A DNA stretch of 35,014 nucleotides from Lachnospiraceae bacterium (GTDB taxonomy: Bacteria > Bacillota > Clostridia > Lachnospirales > Lachnospiraceae): NCBI GenBank assembly GCA_022771765.1, contig JALELN010000120.1, forward strand, positions 1 through 35,014. Direction: 5' to 3'. Below are positions 1 to 7,385 of the stretch, one piece after another (the stretch's first letter is position 1; every line of letters begins with the position of its first letter). The notes beneath the pieces were generated by a model, which worked only from the letters and a program-made list of their open reading frames with translations, made no database searches and had not been told where the DNA came from. The translations under genes were made by a program, and so were the position numbers.

Positions 1-118
1 ATGCAGGCGCTTGTGTTATATTTGAAAAGCTTATGATTAACAAACACACAGACGGATCACAGTTCTGGTGCCGAAAGGTGGAGCGGTGGCGGGAGGTCTG
101 TGGAAGAACAAACCAAAT
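1..118 (+). promoter_or_regulatory. rpsB 5' leader (partial)
   Basis: About 120 bases precede the rpsB ribosome binding site without a convincing coding region. The part from about 60 to 105 is unusually G-rich compared with neighbouring intergenic DNA and may fold, which would fit an S2 autoregulatory leader, but I could not assign it to a known leader family and the promoter may lie outside the window. Confidence 0.25.
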
Positions 119-130
119 GGAGGTAAAAAA

Positions 131-871
131 ATGAGCGTAATTACAATGAAACAGTTACTGGAGGCAGGTGTTCATTTTGGACATCAGACAAGAAGATGGA
201 ACCCGAAAATGGCTCCCTACATCTACACCGAGCGCAATGGCATTTACATCATCGACTTACAGAAGTCTGTAGGAAAGGTAGATGAGGCTTACAATGCAGT
301 GGCAGATATCGCTGCAAACGGTGGTACAATCCTTTTCGTAGGAACCAAGAAGCAGGCTCAGGATGCTATCAAGACTGAGGCAGAGCGTTGCGGAATGTTC
401 TATGTAAACGAGAGATGGTTAGGCGGTATGCTGACCAACTTCAAGACCATCCAGAGCCGTATCAAGAGATTAAAAGATATCGAGCGCATGGAGGAGGATG
501 GCACATTTGACGTACTTCCCAAGAAAGAAGTTATCGCGCTGAAAAAAGAGTTAGAGAAGCTTCAGAAGAACCTTGGTGGTATCAAGGAGATGAAGAAGAT
601 TCCGGATGCAATCTTTATCGTAGATCCCAAGAAGGAGCGTATCTGTGTACAGGAGGCTCATACATTAGGTATTCCTCTCATCGGTATCGCTGATACGAAC
701 TGCGATCCTGAGGAGTTAGATTATGTGATCCCCGGTAACGACGATGCAATTCGTGCCGTTAAGCTCATTGTTTCTAAGATGGCAGATGCTGTCATAGAGG
801 CAAATCAGGGCGCAGCAGAGGATGCTGTTTACGAAGGCGAGGATGTCGCTGAGGAAGCAGTAGAGGCATAA
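131..871 (+). CDS. rpsB: 30S ribosomal protein S2
   Basis: This encodes small-subunit ribosomal protein S2 (246 aa, normal for the family), which binds 16S rRNA in the head/platform region. The N-terminus carries the family signature around the [19 protein letters not shown] stretch, and FVGTKKQAQ and the [15 protein letters not shown] motif follow at about 72 and 190. The ATG at 131 is chosen because a GGAGGT sits at 119-124, seven bases upstream; the reading frame stays open further upstream to a GTG at 68, but that part has no S2-like sequence. The C-terminus is a typical acidic Ala/Glu-rich tail. It lies 37 bases ahead of tsf, the classical rpsB-tsf pair. Very confident. Confidence 0.98.
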   Translation: MSVITMKQLLEAGVHFGHQTRRWNPKMAPYIYTERNGIYIIDLQKSVGKVDEAYNAVADIAANGGTILFVGTKKQAQDAIKTEAERCGMFYVNERWLGGMLTNFKTIQSRIKRLKDIERMEEDGTFDVLPKKEVIALKKELEKLQKNLGGIKEMKKIPDAIFIVDPKKERICVQEAHTLGIPLIGIADTNCDPEELDYVIPGNDDAIRAVKLIVSKMADAVIEANQGAAEDAVYEGEDVAEEAVEA

Positions 872-908
872 TTTCATTTATCGACGATAGATTTGGAGGA
901 AAAAATCG

Positions 909-1847
909 ATGGCTATTACAGCAGCAATGGTAAAAGAACTGCGTGAGATGACCGGCGCAGGTATGATGGATTGTAAGAAAGCATTAAATGAGACCAACGG
1001 AAATATGGATGAGGCTGTAGAGTTCTTAAGAAAAAACGGACAGGCTAAGGCTGAGAAGAAAGCAAGCCGCATCGCAGCAGAAGGTCTTTGTACAGTAGCA
1101 GTAGAAGGTGACAATACAGCAGCAGTTGTAGAAGTAAACTCTGAGACTGACTTCGTTGCAAAGAATGAGACTTTCCAGACATTCGTAGCTTCTGTTGCAA
1201 AGCAGGCCGTTGTGTCAAACGCTGCAGATATGGATGCTTTTATGGCAGAGCAGTGGATTGAGGATGGTTCCAAGACTGTTTCTGAAGCACTGGTAGAGAA
1301 GGTTGCAGTAATTGGTGAGAATTTAAAGATTCGTCGTTTTGAGAAGGTTACAGAGCCGAACGGATGTGTTGTTACCTATGTACACGGTGGTGGAAGAATC
1401 GGCGTTATCGTTGACGCTGAGACCTCTGTTGTTAATGATCAGGTAAAAGAAGGCTTAAAGAATATCGCAATGCAGATTGCGGCTTTATCTCCCAAGTATG
1501 TATCCCGTGATGAGGTCAGCGCTGATTATATCGCACATGAGAAAGAGATCTTACTGGCTCAGATCATGAACGATCCGAAGGAGTCTCAGAAGCCTGAGAA
1601 GGTGATCAATGGTATGATCGAGGGCCGTGTCAGCAAAGAGTTAAAGGAGATCTGCTTAGTAGATCAGGTTTACGTAAAGGCTGAGGATGGAAAGCAGTCT
1701 GTTGGTAAATATCTCGAGCAGCTTTCTAAGGAAGTTGGTGCAACGATCAAGGTAAAGAAGTTTGTTCGTTTCGAGACCGGTGAGGGACTTGAGAAGAAGA
1801 ACGAGGACTTCGCTGCAGAGGTTGCTGCACAGATGGCAGGCAACTAA
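909..1847 (+). CDS. tsf: Elongation factor Ts
   Basis: EF-Ts (312 aa) is the nucleotide exchange factor that regenerates EF-Tu-GTP from EF-Tu-GDP in the cytoplasm. The N-terminal UBA-like domain (residues 1-45, with LREMTGAGMMDCKKAL) is followed by the hallmark TDFVAKN motif at residues 80-86, which inserts into EF-Tu. The rest forms the dimerisation core, with the C-terminal module recognisable at VDQVYVKAEDGKQSVGKYL. The start ATG has GGAGGA at 895-900. It is co-transcribed with rpsB and followed by a strong terminator. Very confident. Confidence 0.98.
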   Translation: MAITAAMVKELREMTGAGMMDCKKALNETNGNMDEAVEFLRKNGQAKAEKKASRIAAEGLCTVAVEGDNTAAVVEVNSETDFVAKNETFQTFVASVAKQAVVSNAADMDAFMAEQWIEDGSKTVSEALVEKVAVIGENLKIRRFEKVTEPNGCVVTYVHGGGRIGVIVDAETSVVNDQVKEGLKNIAMQIAALSPKYVSRDEVSADYIAHEKEILLAQIMNDPKESQKPEKVINGMIEGRVSKELKEICLVDQVYVKAEDGKQSVGKYLEQLSKEVGATIKVKKFVRFETGEGLEKKNEDFAAEVAAQMAGN

Positions 1848-1873
1848 TCGATTTAAGAACGATAATAAAGGAA

Positions 1874-1930
1874 ACCCCGGAAATTTTCAATCACAGATCA
1901 GTGTGAACTGAATGTTTCCGGGGTCTTTTT
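1874..1930 (+). terminator. Rho-independent terminator after rpsB-tsf
   Basis: A perfect 10-bp stem ACCCCGGAAA (1874-1883) pairs with TTTCCGGGGT (1915-1924) and is followed by CTTTTT. The loop holds a second hairpin, TCACA (1891-1895) with TGTGA (1902-1906), so the whole element is a long extended stem. It separates rpsB-tsf from the next transcription unit. Confidence 0.92.
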
Positions 1931-2029
1931 GTGTAAAGAAAATCTTTTAAGTTGTTCCAAGAGTCATTCTCGCTATTTTTTTGTCCCTGTGTGTATATGT
2001 GAAAAGGAAAAGATATATTGAATTGCAGA

Positions 2030-2057
2030 TTGACATTCTCAAAAATGATAATATAAT
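2030..2057 (+). promoter_or_regulatory. Consensus sigma-A promoter for the GNAT/NapH-like unit
   Basis: A perfect -35 TTGACA at 2030-2035 and a perfect -10 TATAAT at 2052-2057 are separated by 16 bases, about 38 bases before the acetyltransferase start. Match to the vegetative consensus is 12 of 12. Confidence 0.8.
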
Positions 2058-2094
2058 AATAATTCATGTTTATTATAGAGGAGTTGACATATTT

Positions 2095-2652
2095 ATGAAG
2101 ATCGAGCGGGTAACAACAGCGGATGCGGAAGTGTTGCTTTCCATCTATGCGCCGTATGTTCGTGAAACAGCAGTCTCTTTTGAATATGAAGTGCCTTCAC
2201 TAGCTGAATTTCAGGAACGAATACGAACAATATCTGCGTCTTTACCGTACATCAAAGTAGTAGAGGAAAGCGAAATCCTCGGTTATGCCTATGCCGGTAA
2301 ATTTAAAAACAGGAAAGCATACGACTGGTCGGTAGAGACGACTGTTTATGTAAGACAAGACGCAAGAAGAACCGGAGTCGGACACTTGCTTTATGATACG
2401 TTGGAGGATTCTTTGCGGCGGATCGGCGTGTTGAATATGAACGCTTGTATCGCGGTCCCGCAAGGAGACGACAAACATCTCACCAATGACAGTTATCATT
2501 TTCATGAAAGAATGGGATTTCAGCTTGTAGGAAGATTTCATAATAGCGGATTTAAATTCGATACCTGGTATGACATGATCTGGATGGAGAAAATGATCGG
2601 GGAACACAGCAAATGTTCACCGGTTGTGAAATACGGTGAATGGACGATCTAA
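2095..2652 (+). CDS. GNAT-family N-acetyltransferase (phosphinothricin acetyltransferase-like)
   Basis: A 185-aa acetyl-CoA-dependent acetyltransferase resembling the Pat/Bar/YncA group, whose members acetylate small amines such as amino-acid analogues. The N-terminus has the typical opening (TTADAEVLLSIYAPYV, then a VSFEYEVPS stretch), the acetyl-CoA-binding region is at VRQDARRTGVGHLLYDTL, and the C-terminal HERMGFQLVGRFHNSGFKF stretch is characteristic of this subgroup. The start is ATG 2095 with AGGAG at 2079-2083; an upstream in-frame extension to 1981 crosses the promoter and is rejected. The stop overlaps the ribosome binding site of the next gene, so they form one unit. The true substrate cannot be told from sequence. 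Confidence 0.85.
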   Translation: MKIERVTTADAEVLLSIYAPYVRETAVSFEYEVPSLAEFQERIRTISASLPYIKVVEESEILGYAYAGKFKNRKAYDWSVETTVYVRQDARRTGVGHLLYDTLEDSLRRIGVLNMNACIAVPQGDDKHLTNDSYHFHERMGFQLVGRFHNSGFKFDTWYDMIWMEKMIGEHSKCSPVVKYGEWTI

Positions 2653-2663
2653 GGAGGCATGGG

Positions 2664-3482
2664 ATGAAGAAATATATGTTGCCGGTCGCGATGCTGGCGA
2701 TATTTGAGACGATAGCAGTTACATTATGGCTGACAAAGGATAATCTGTTTTATCTCTTCAACTTCAGTTATATCGGCATAGCCATTTCATTGGGTATTTT
2801 TCTGTTCGTCAGGAATTATAAACATACAAGACGCTTGACACAGCTTCTGGTTGGGCTGTATATGCTGGTTTATCTGGGACTGCTTTGCAACGAGAACATG
2901 CAGATCGAGGGGTTTTGGTACTATCTCTTTGCCGGAGTCTTTGAAGCGGCAACCATCCATTATGCAGTTGCAAAAATATTTGGACCTCTGATATTTGGAA
3001 GAGGCTGGTGTGGGTACGCCTGCTGGACAGCGATGGTACTTGATCTTCTCCCCTACAAAATACCAAAGAACCCCCGAAAGAAAATCGGATGGATCAGGTA
3101 TATCACCTTTTCAGCGTCATTGATCTTTGTGGCAGCGCTCTTTCTGGCTCATGTGGGTAATATGGAAAGAATCATGTTCTGGGCGTTTGTGATAGGGAAC
3201 TTACTGTATTATACGGCCGGTATCGGACTGGCATTCCTTTTTAAAGACAACCGGGCTTTCTGCAAATACATATGTCCGATCACTGTATTTCTAAAACCCA
3301 TGAGTTATTTTTCATTGCTGCGTATTACATGTGACAAAGAAAAATGTGTCTCGTGCGGCAAATGCAGACAGGTATGCCCAATGGAAGTAGATGTGACTGA
3401 CAATTCAAGGACGCGGGAGAACGGAACGGAATGTATTCTCTGCTTTGAGTGTGTAAAGTGTTGTCCAAAGGATGCGTTGTAG
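2664..3482 (+). CDS. NapH-like membrane 4Fe-4S binding protein
   Basis: A 272-aa membrane protein of the NapH/NosR/CcoG-like 4Fe-4S group, which passes electrons between quinols and partner proteins. Several hydrophobic segments fill the first ~215 residues. The GRGWCGYAC motif near 115-125 and FCKYICP near 205 are the family's intramembrane Cys motifs. The C-terminus carries two complete CxxCxxCxxxCP clusters (CVSCGKCRQVCP and CILCFECVKCCP), so two [4Fe-4S] centres are expected. The start ATG has AAGGAGG at 2651-2657. It is immediately downstream of the GNAT gene. No nitrate reductase or other obvious redox partner is nearby, so its role is unassigned; the final residues end right after the second cluster, slightly short of many relatives. 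Confidence 0.82.
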   Translation: MKKYMLPVAMLAIFETIAVTLWLTKDNLFYLFNFSYIGIAISLGIFLFVRNYKHTRRLTQLLVGLYMLVYLGLLCNENMQIEGFWYYLFAGVFEAATIHYAVAKIFGPLIFGRGWCGYACWTAMVLDLLPYKIPKNPRKKIGWIRYITFSASLIFVAALFLAHVGNMERIMFWAFVIGNLLYYTAGIGLAFLFKDNRAFCKYICPITVFLKPMSYFSLLRITCDKEKCVSCGKCRQVCPMEVDVTDNSRTRENGTECILCFECVKCCPKDAL

Positions 3483-3894
3483 ACATATATATAAGAATAA
3501 TGATATCAGTTTCATAAAGAAACAGATCATCTTGCGATTTGTGGTGAAAGAGGTGAAGACGGTGCTGAGTGATATTCCGACACCGAGTCTGTACCGGCAC
3601 ATTAAAATTCTGGCTGAACACGCGGTCATTGTTGTGGCAGAAGAAAACCGGGTTCGCGGGACTGTAGAGAGCGTGTATCAACTCAATCCCAAGGGGCTTG
3701 CTGTGGAGGATGATGGTGGATTGGCGATACAGACATCGCTCATGAGTATCGGAGCTTCTTTTGCAAAATATTTTGCGGGTGAAGATCCGGATCCGAGAGA
3801 AGATATGCTCTCGCTGACAAGTTGTACCTTGATGCTGACAGATGAAGAATTTAAAACATTCCTGACAGAGATCAATGCGCTTGCAATGAAATAA
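3472..3894 (+). pseudogene. Winged-helix transcriptional regulator remnant, truncated at both ends
   Basis: The readable part shows a helix-turn-helix recognition region (DIPTPSLYRHIKILAEHAV), a wing (EENRVRGTVESVYQLN), and an effector part with SFAKYFAGEDPDPREDMLSL and LMLTDEEFKTFL. This resembles small ArsR-like/winged-helix regulators that normally begin with about 35 more residues (helices H1-H2) and, as I recall the family, continue some 40 residues beyond the stop at 3892-3894. The only ATG overlaps the 3' end of the Fe-S gene by 11 bases in another frame and encodes unrelated sequence; a GTG at 3562 with GAGGTG at 3550-3555 could start a protein lacking the first helices. I call it a degraded gene; a functional short protein from 3562 is possible but less likely. 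Confidence 0.6.
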
Positions 3895-3969
3895 TCGTAT
3901 TTGTGCTGCTTGCAAGGTATGTATGGAAACAAAATGGTATTGGCGATGGAAGGGCGGTATCAGCACTCC

Positions 3970-3998
3970 TTGACATTTTTCTGGCAGACAGATATACT
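3970..3998 (+). promoter_or_regulatory. Sigma-A promoter for sdaAB-sdaAA
   Basis: TTGACA at 3970-3975 and TATACT at 3993-3998 are separated by 17 bases (11 of 12 consensus matches). Transcription would begin near 4005, just before the hairpin at 4011-4043. Confidence 0.75.
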
Positions 3999-4010
3999 GA
4001 CTTAAGAGCA

Positions 4011-4047
4011 AAGGTGCTTCTGCCCGTATGGACAGAGCGCCTTTTTC
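4011..4047 (+). terminator. Hairpin plus U-tract just downstream of the sda promoter
   Basis: AAGGTGCTTCTG (4011-4023) pairs with CAGAGCGCCTT (4033-4043) with one bulge and one G-U pair, followed by CTTTTTC. It looks like an intrinsic terminator. It could end transcripts from the upstream unit, or act as an attenuator on RNA started at the promoter at 3970-3998, because it lies almost at the predicted 5' end of that RNA. Confidence 0.65.
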
Positions 4048-4093
4048 GCTTCATTATAAAGTCTATGACAACGAAAAAACGCGGAGGCAGAAC

Positions 4094-4759
4094 ATGAATT
4101 TACTGGACATTGTGGGACCTGTGATGGTAGGCCCTTCCAGCTCGCATACAGCGGGAGCGGTGAAGATTGGGTTGATATCGAGAAAGCTGATGGGGGAGAA
4201 AATAACAAATGCGGATATTTATTTTCACGGATCATTTCTTTCTACGGGAAAGGGACATGGAACGGATCGGGCGATTCTTGCAGGTCTGCTGGGTTACGGA
4301 GTTGATGATCCGGTGATCCCGCATAGCTTTGAGGCGGCAGAAAAGGAGGGACTTCACTACTCAATAAAGGGGATCGATCTGGGAGAAGTACATCCGAATT
4401 CTGTGAAAATGCTTCTGACCGGAACATCCGGAAAAGAACTGGAAATCGTCGCGGCATCAATTGGCGGTGGTCGGATCCAGATCTGTGAACTGGATGGACT
4501 GACGGCAAACTTCAGCGGAGATTATCCGACATTGATTGTACATAATGTTGATCAACCGGGGCATGTGACGGAAGTCACATCCATGCTGGCACATAAATCC
4601 GTGAATATAGCGACCATGCAGCTCTACCGAAAAAGCAGGGGTGGAGATGCAGTCATGGTCATTGAGTGTGATCAGGAGGTGCCTGTGGAGGCGATCCGGT
4701 GGCTTGCACATTTGGAGGGCATAGTAAAGGTAACATATCTGAGTATAGCGGGAGAATGA
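4094..4759 (+). CDS. sdaAB: L-serine dehydratase, iron-sulfur-dependent, beta subunit
   Basis: The 221-aa beta subunit of the oxygen-sensitive [4Fe-4S] L-serine deaminase, which converts L-serine to pyruvate and ammonia. The signature GPVMVGPSSSHTAGAV is at the N-terminus (residues 8-23), with GSFLSTGKGHGTDRA following. The C-terminal ~75 residues form an ACT domain (VHNVDQPGHVTEVTSMLA, then NIATMQLYR), the usual serine-binding regulatory part in the two-subunit type. The ATG at 4094 has GGAGG at 4083-4087. The alpha subunit follows after four bases. Length is normal for the separate-subunit form found in Firmicutes. Confidence 0.95.
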   Translation: MNLLDIVGPVMVGPSSSHTAGAVKIGLISRKLMGEKITNADIYFHGSFLSTGKGHGTDRAILAGLLGYGVDDPVIPHSFEAAEKEGLHYSIKGIDLGEVHPNSVKMLLTGTSGKELEIVAASIGGGRIQICELDGLTANFSGDYPTLIVHNVDQPGHVTEVTSMLAHKSVNIATMQLYRKSRGGDAVMVIECDQEVPVEAIRWLAHLEGIVKVTYLSIAGE

Positions 4760-4763
4760 ACTT

Positions 4764-5633
4764 ATGTATGAATCATTGAAACAATTATGTATAGAAGAAG
4801 AGACGAAGGGGATTCCTTTTTGGCAGCTGGTACAGATGGAGGACTGTAAGGAGTTGCAAAAAACGCCGGAGCAATCCGCCAGAGAAATGATGACGATCTA
4901 TCAGGCGATGCGTGCATCTTTCGAGGAATATGAAGACGAACTGCAATCTGCCAGCGGACTGGTAGGCGGAGCGGGAGCGATGATTTACAGGAGACGAACG
5001 GAAGGAGCTCTGTTATGTGGCGATTTTATCGGCTGTGTCATGGAGAAAGCATTAAAGATCAGTGAGTCCAATGCATGTATGAAACGAATCGTAGCTGCAC
5101 CGACTGCCGGTTCCTGTGGCGTGGTTCCAGCGGTATTTTTGAGCATTCAGGATCAGCGAAATCTTTCAGATGAACAGATGGTGGAAGGTTTATATGTGGC
5201 TGGAGGAATTGGCGGTGTTATTGCAGCCAGAGCGTCTCTGTCCGGAGCAGCAGGCGGGTGTCAGGCAGAGATCGGAGCTGCATCTGCAATGGCAGCCGGT
5301 GGTCTTGTTTATTTACAGGGAGGAAATGCCAATGACATTTCCAATGCAGCGGCGCTGGCACTTAAAAGCCTGCTTGGACTTGCCTGCGATCCGGTGGCGG
5401 GTCTGGTGGAGGTGCCGTGTGTGAAGCGAAATGTACTGGGTGCCGTCAATGCAGTGACTGCAGCGGATATGACACTTGCGGGGATTGTCAGCAGGATTCC
5501 GGCAGATGAGGTATTTGATGCCATGCATAATATAGGCAAACATATGGATGAAGAAATCCGTGAGACTGCAAAAGGTGGTCTGGCAACGACACCGACCGGT
5601 ATGCAGTTCAGTGAGAAAATTGCCATGTGCTAA
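4764..5633 (+). CDS. sdaAA: L-serine dehydratase, iron-sulfur-dependent, alpha subunit
   Basis: The 289-aa catalytic alpha subunit, partner of the preceding gene. Recognisable are the SASGLVGGAGAMIYRRR stretch, the conserved RIVAAPTAGSCGVVPAVF motif, glycine-rich GGIGGVIAARASLSGAAGGCQAE, and CDPVAGLVEVPCVKRN; the conserved cysteines in these three motifs are the expected [4Fe-4S] ligands. The C-terminus ends in LATTPTG, typical of the family. The start is ATG 4764, overlapping the junction with sdaAB by close spacing (4 bases), so translation is probably coupled and the two proteins are made together as a heterodimer-based enzyme. Confidence 0.95.
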   Translation: MYESLKQLCIEEETKGIPFWQLVQMEDCKELQKTPEQSAREMMTIYQAMRASFEEYEDELQSASGLVGGAGAMIYRRRTEGALLCGDFIGCVMEKALKISESNACMKRIVAAPTAGSCGVVPAVFLSIQDQRNLSDEQMVEGLYVAGGIGGVIAARASLSGAAGGCQAEIGAASAMAAGGLVYLQGGNANDISNAAALALKSLLGLACDPVAGLVEVPCVKRNVLGAVNAVTAADMTLAGIVSRIPADEVFDAMHNIGKHMDEEIRETAKGGLATTPTGMQFSEKIAMC

Positions 5634-5685
5634 GTTACGCCACGATTTTTAACAAAATTTCTTCCTTTGTGTTAAGAACAGATGG

Positions 5686-5714
5686 TGGTCATACGTACCT
5701 CAATCGAGTATAAT
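5686..5714 (+). promoter_or_regulatory. Probable sigma-A promoter for the acyltransferase unit
   Basis: A perfect -10 TATAAT at 5709-5714 lies 17 bases downstream of TGGTCA at 5686-5691 (4 of 6 matches to TTGACA). It is 32 bases before the acyltransferase start codon. Confidence 0.6.
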
Positions 5715-5746
5715 ATGTTAAAAATCATTGCAAAGGTGGGAAATGT

Positions 5747-6832
5747 ATGAGAAAACATTATGTTGACAATATCCGGTGGATCACGGTGGTCCTTGTGGTG
5801 CTGTATCATGTGATTTACATGTATAACAGTGTATTGACGGCAGGGGTGGTCGGTCCGTTCCGGGAGGTGCAGTATCAGGATGCCATCCAGTATGTTCTGT
5901 ATCCGTGGTTTATGGTGATTTTGTTTATTGTGTCCGGCATGAGTTCCAGATATTATCTGGAACAGCACACGATTCGGGAGTTTATCGCGTCCAGGACAAG
6001 GAAACTGCTCGTGCCGTCTACCATCGGTCTGTTTGTGTTTCACTGGATGCTCGGATATCTGAATATGGCATTTTCTGGTGCGGTCGAGACTATGCCGGCA
6101 GGAACGCCAAAGATTGTGCTGTATTTTATGACAGTAATGTCAGGAACAGGAGTTCTGTGGTACATACAGATGTTATGGATCTTTTCTGTTGGTCTGGCGC
6201 TGATCCGAAAATACGAAAAGGGGAAGCTGTATCAGTTTTGTGAAAAGGTGAATCCGCTCATACTGATCGCCCTGGGAGTGCCAGTGTGGGCTTTTGCACA
6301 GATATTGAATGCTCCGGTGATCGCTGTATACCGGTTTGGTATATATGGCTTTTGCTTTTTGCTGGGTTATTTTGTGTTTGCGCATGAGAACGTTGTGGAG
6401 CGCTTGAGCAAATACTGGCACATACTCGCTGTTGCGGCGGTGATTCTGGCCGGTGGATATGTATATTATTATTTCGGAGAAAACTATGCGGAGGCTCCCG
6501 TTGTGAACAGCCCGTTTTCCATTGCCTATGGATGGATCGCGATACTTGCGATCTTTGCGTGTATGAAGTGCTGGGGAGATCGGACAAATGCGTTTGCAGA
6601 TTGGATGACAAAGAAGAGCTTCGGTTTGTATGTGTTTCACTATCTGGCACTGGCAGCGGCAGCATATTTTATAAACAGATACACATCGCTGTCAGCACTG
6701 CCGTCTTATCTGATCAGCGGTGTGGCAGCTTTTGCCGGAGGTTTTCTGCTATATGAAGTAGTATCAAGAATACCGTTGCTTCGCTGGTGTGTACTTGGTA
6801 TCAAAAAGAAGGAAAAACATGTTTCACAATAA
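5747..6832 (+). CDS. Acyltransferase family 3 integral membrane protein
   Basis: A 361-aa polytopic membrane protein of the acyltransferase-3 family (PF01757), whose members move acetyl or other acyl groups onto polysaccharides, peptidoglycan, lipids or antibiotics across the membrane. The opening RKHYVDNIRWITVVLVVLYHV contains the family's conserved His in the first membrane segment; about ten hydrophobic segments follow, including FILVYP-type patterns such as YVLYPWFMVILFIVSGMSS and a C-terminal FGLYVFHYLALAAAAYF. The start ATG follows AAAGGTGGG. Its last 14 bases overlap the next gene, a DNA-binding regulator. The acceptor substrate cannot be predicted. Confidence 0.88.
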   Translation: MRKHYVDNIRWITVVLVVLYHVIYMYNSVLTAGVVGPFREVQYQDAIQYVLYPWFMVILFIVSGMSSRYYLEQHTIREFIASRTRKLLVPSTIGLFVFHWMLGYLNMAFSGAVETMPAGTPKIVLYFMTVMSGTGVLWYIQMLWIFSVGLALIRKYEKGKLYQFCEKVNPLILIALGVPVWAFAQILNAPVIAVYRFGIYGFCFLLGYFVFAHENVVERLSKYWHILAVAAVILAGGYVYYYFGENYAEAPVVNSPFSIAYGWIAILAIFACMKCWGDRTNAFADWMTKKSFGLYVFHYLALAAAAYFINRYTSLSALPSYLISGVAAFAGGFLLYEVVSRIPLLRWCVLGIKKKEKHVSQ

Positions 6833-7214
6833 TCTGATACAATTGAGAAAACTGAATCATATGTCACAGGAGGAGCTGGCGGAGAAAATCGGTGTTTCCA
6901 GACAGACATTGTCTAAATGGGAAACAGGGGAATCCCTGCCGGATATCGAAAAGTGCAAAATGCTGGCAGAACTGTTCGGTGTGACGCTGGATGATCTGGT
7001 AAAATATGAGAGCAGGGAATATTATGGTCTTGGAGTGCCGCCGAAGGGGAAGCATGTCTTTGGTCTGGTCACCGTGGGAGAAAAAGGTCAGATTGTCATT
7101 CCGGCAAAGGCGCGAAAAGTGTTCGATATCAAGGCGGGCGATCAGCTGATCGTGCTGGGGGATGAGGAGCAGGGAATCGCGATCGTGAAGGGCGAAGATA
7201 TCTTTCCGGGATAG
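6819..7214 (+). CDS. HTH-Xre / AbrB two-domain regulator
   Basis: A 131-aa cytoplasmic protein with two DNA-binding modules. Residues ~5-58 are a Cro/CI-type helix-turn-helix (IQLRKLNHMSQEELAEKIGV, then SRQTLSKWETGESLPD). Residues ~82-128 are an AbrB/SpoVT swapped-hairpin domain (LVTVGEKGQIVIPAKARKVF, then AGDQLIVLGD). Such fusions occur in Clostridia and usually act as transition-state or local regulators. The ATG at 6819 has AAGAAGGA ahead of it and overlaps the stop of the membrane acyltransferase, so the two are translationally coupled and it may autoregulate the unit. No target is visible; the nearest candidate is its own promoter at 5686-5714. Confidence 0.88.
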   Translation: MFHNNLIQLRKLNHMSQEELAEKIGVSRQTLSKWETGESLPDIEKCKMLAELFGVTLDDLVKYESREYYGLGVPPKGKHVFGLVTVGEKGQIVIPAKARKVFDIKAGDQLIVLGDEEQGIAIVKGEDIFPG

Positions 7215-7251
7215 ATCGGAGGAAAGGTATTCTCTACCATAAAATGGCTGT

Positions 7252-7278
7252 TAACAATTCGTCTGTTGTTGTCGATAT
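7252..7278 (+). promoter_or_regulatory. Possible sigma-D (flagellar/FliA-type) promoter
   Basis: TAAC at 7252-7255 and GTCGATAT at 7271-7278 are separated by 15 bases, matching the TAAA-N15-GCCGATAT pattern of sigma-D/sigma-28 promoters at about 10 of 12 positions. No good vegetative promoter pair is seen in the same gap. This is a sequence-pattern call only. Confidence 0.4.
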
Positions 7279-7334
7279 ATCTAATATATGAGACCAGCGT
7301 TTTTTGTAAATGACAGAAAGCGCAAAAACAGCTC

Positions 7335-7358
7335 CGCGTGCGAAGGGAATTGCACGCG
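7335..7358 (+). promoter_or_regulatory. Hairpin in the leader of the DUF6033-like gene
   Basis: CGCGTGC (7335-7341) and GCACGCG (7352-7358) form a perfect, GC-rich 7-bp stem with a 10-base loop, ending 12 bases before the AAGGAGG ribosome binding site. There is no U-tract, so it is not a terminator; it may stabilise the mRNA or be a protein-binding site. Confidence 0.45.
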
Positions 7359-7385
7359 AACAGCAATGTCAAGGAGGATATGAAT

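Noticed and set aside
68..130. Upstream GTG start for rpsB
   Set aside because: The extra 21 residues are not part of S2; GGAGGT at 119-124 fits ATG 131.
3325..4011. Minus-strand open frame of 228 codons over the Fe-S gene end and the regulator remnant
   Set aside because: Composition and lack of motifs mark it as antisense; the plus strand here has recognisable protein families.
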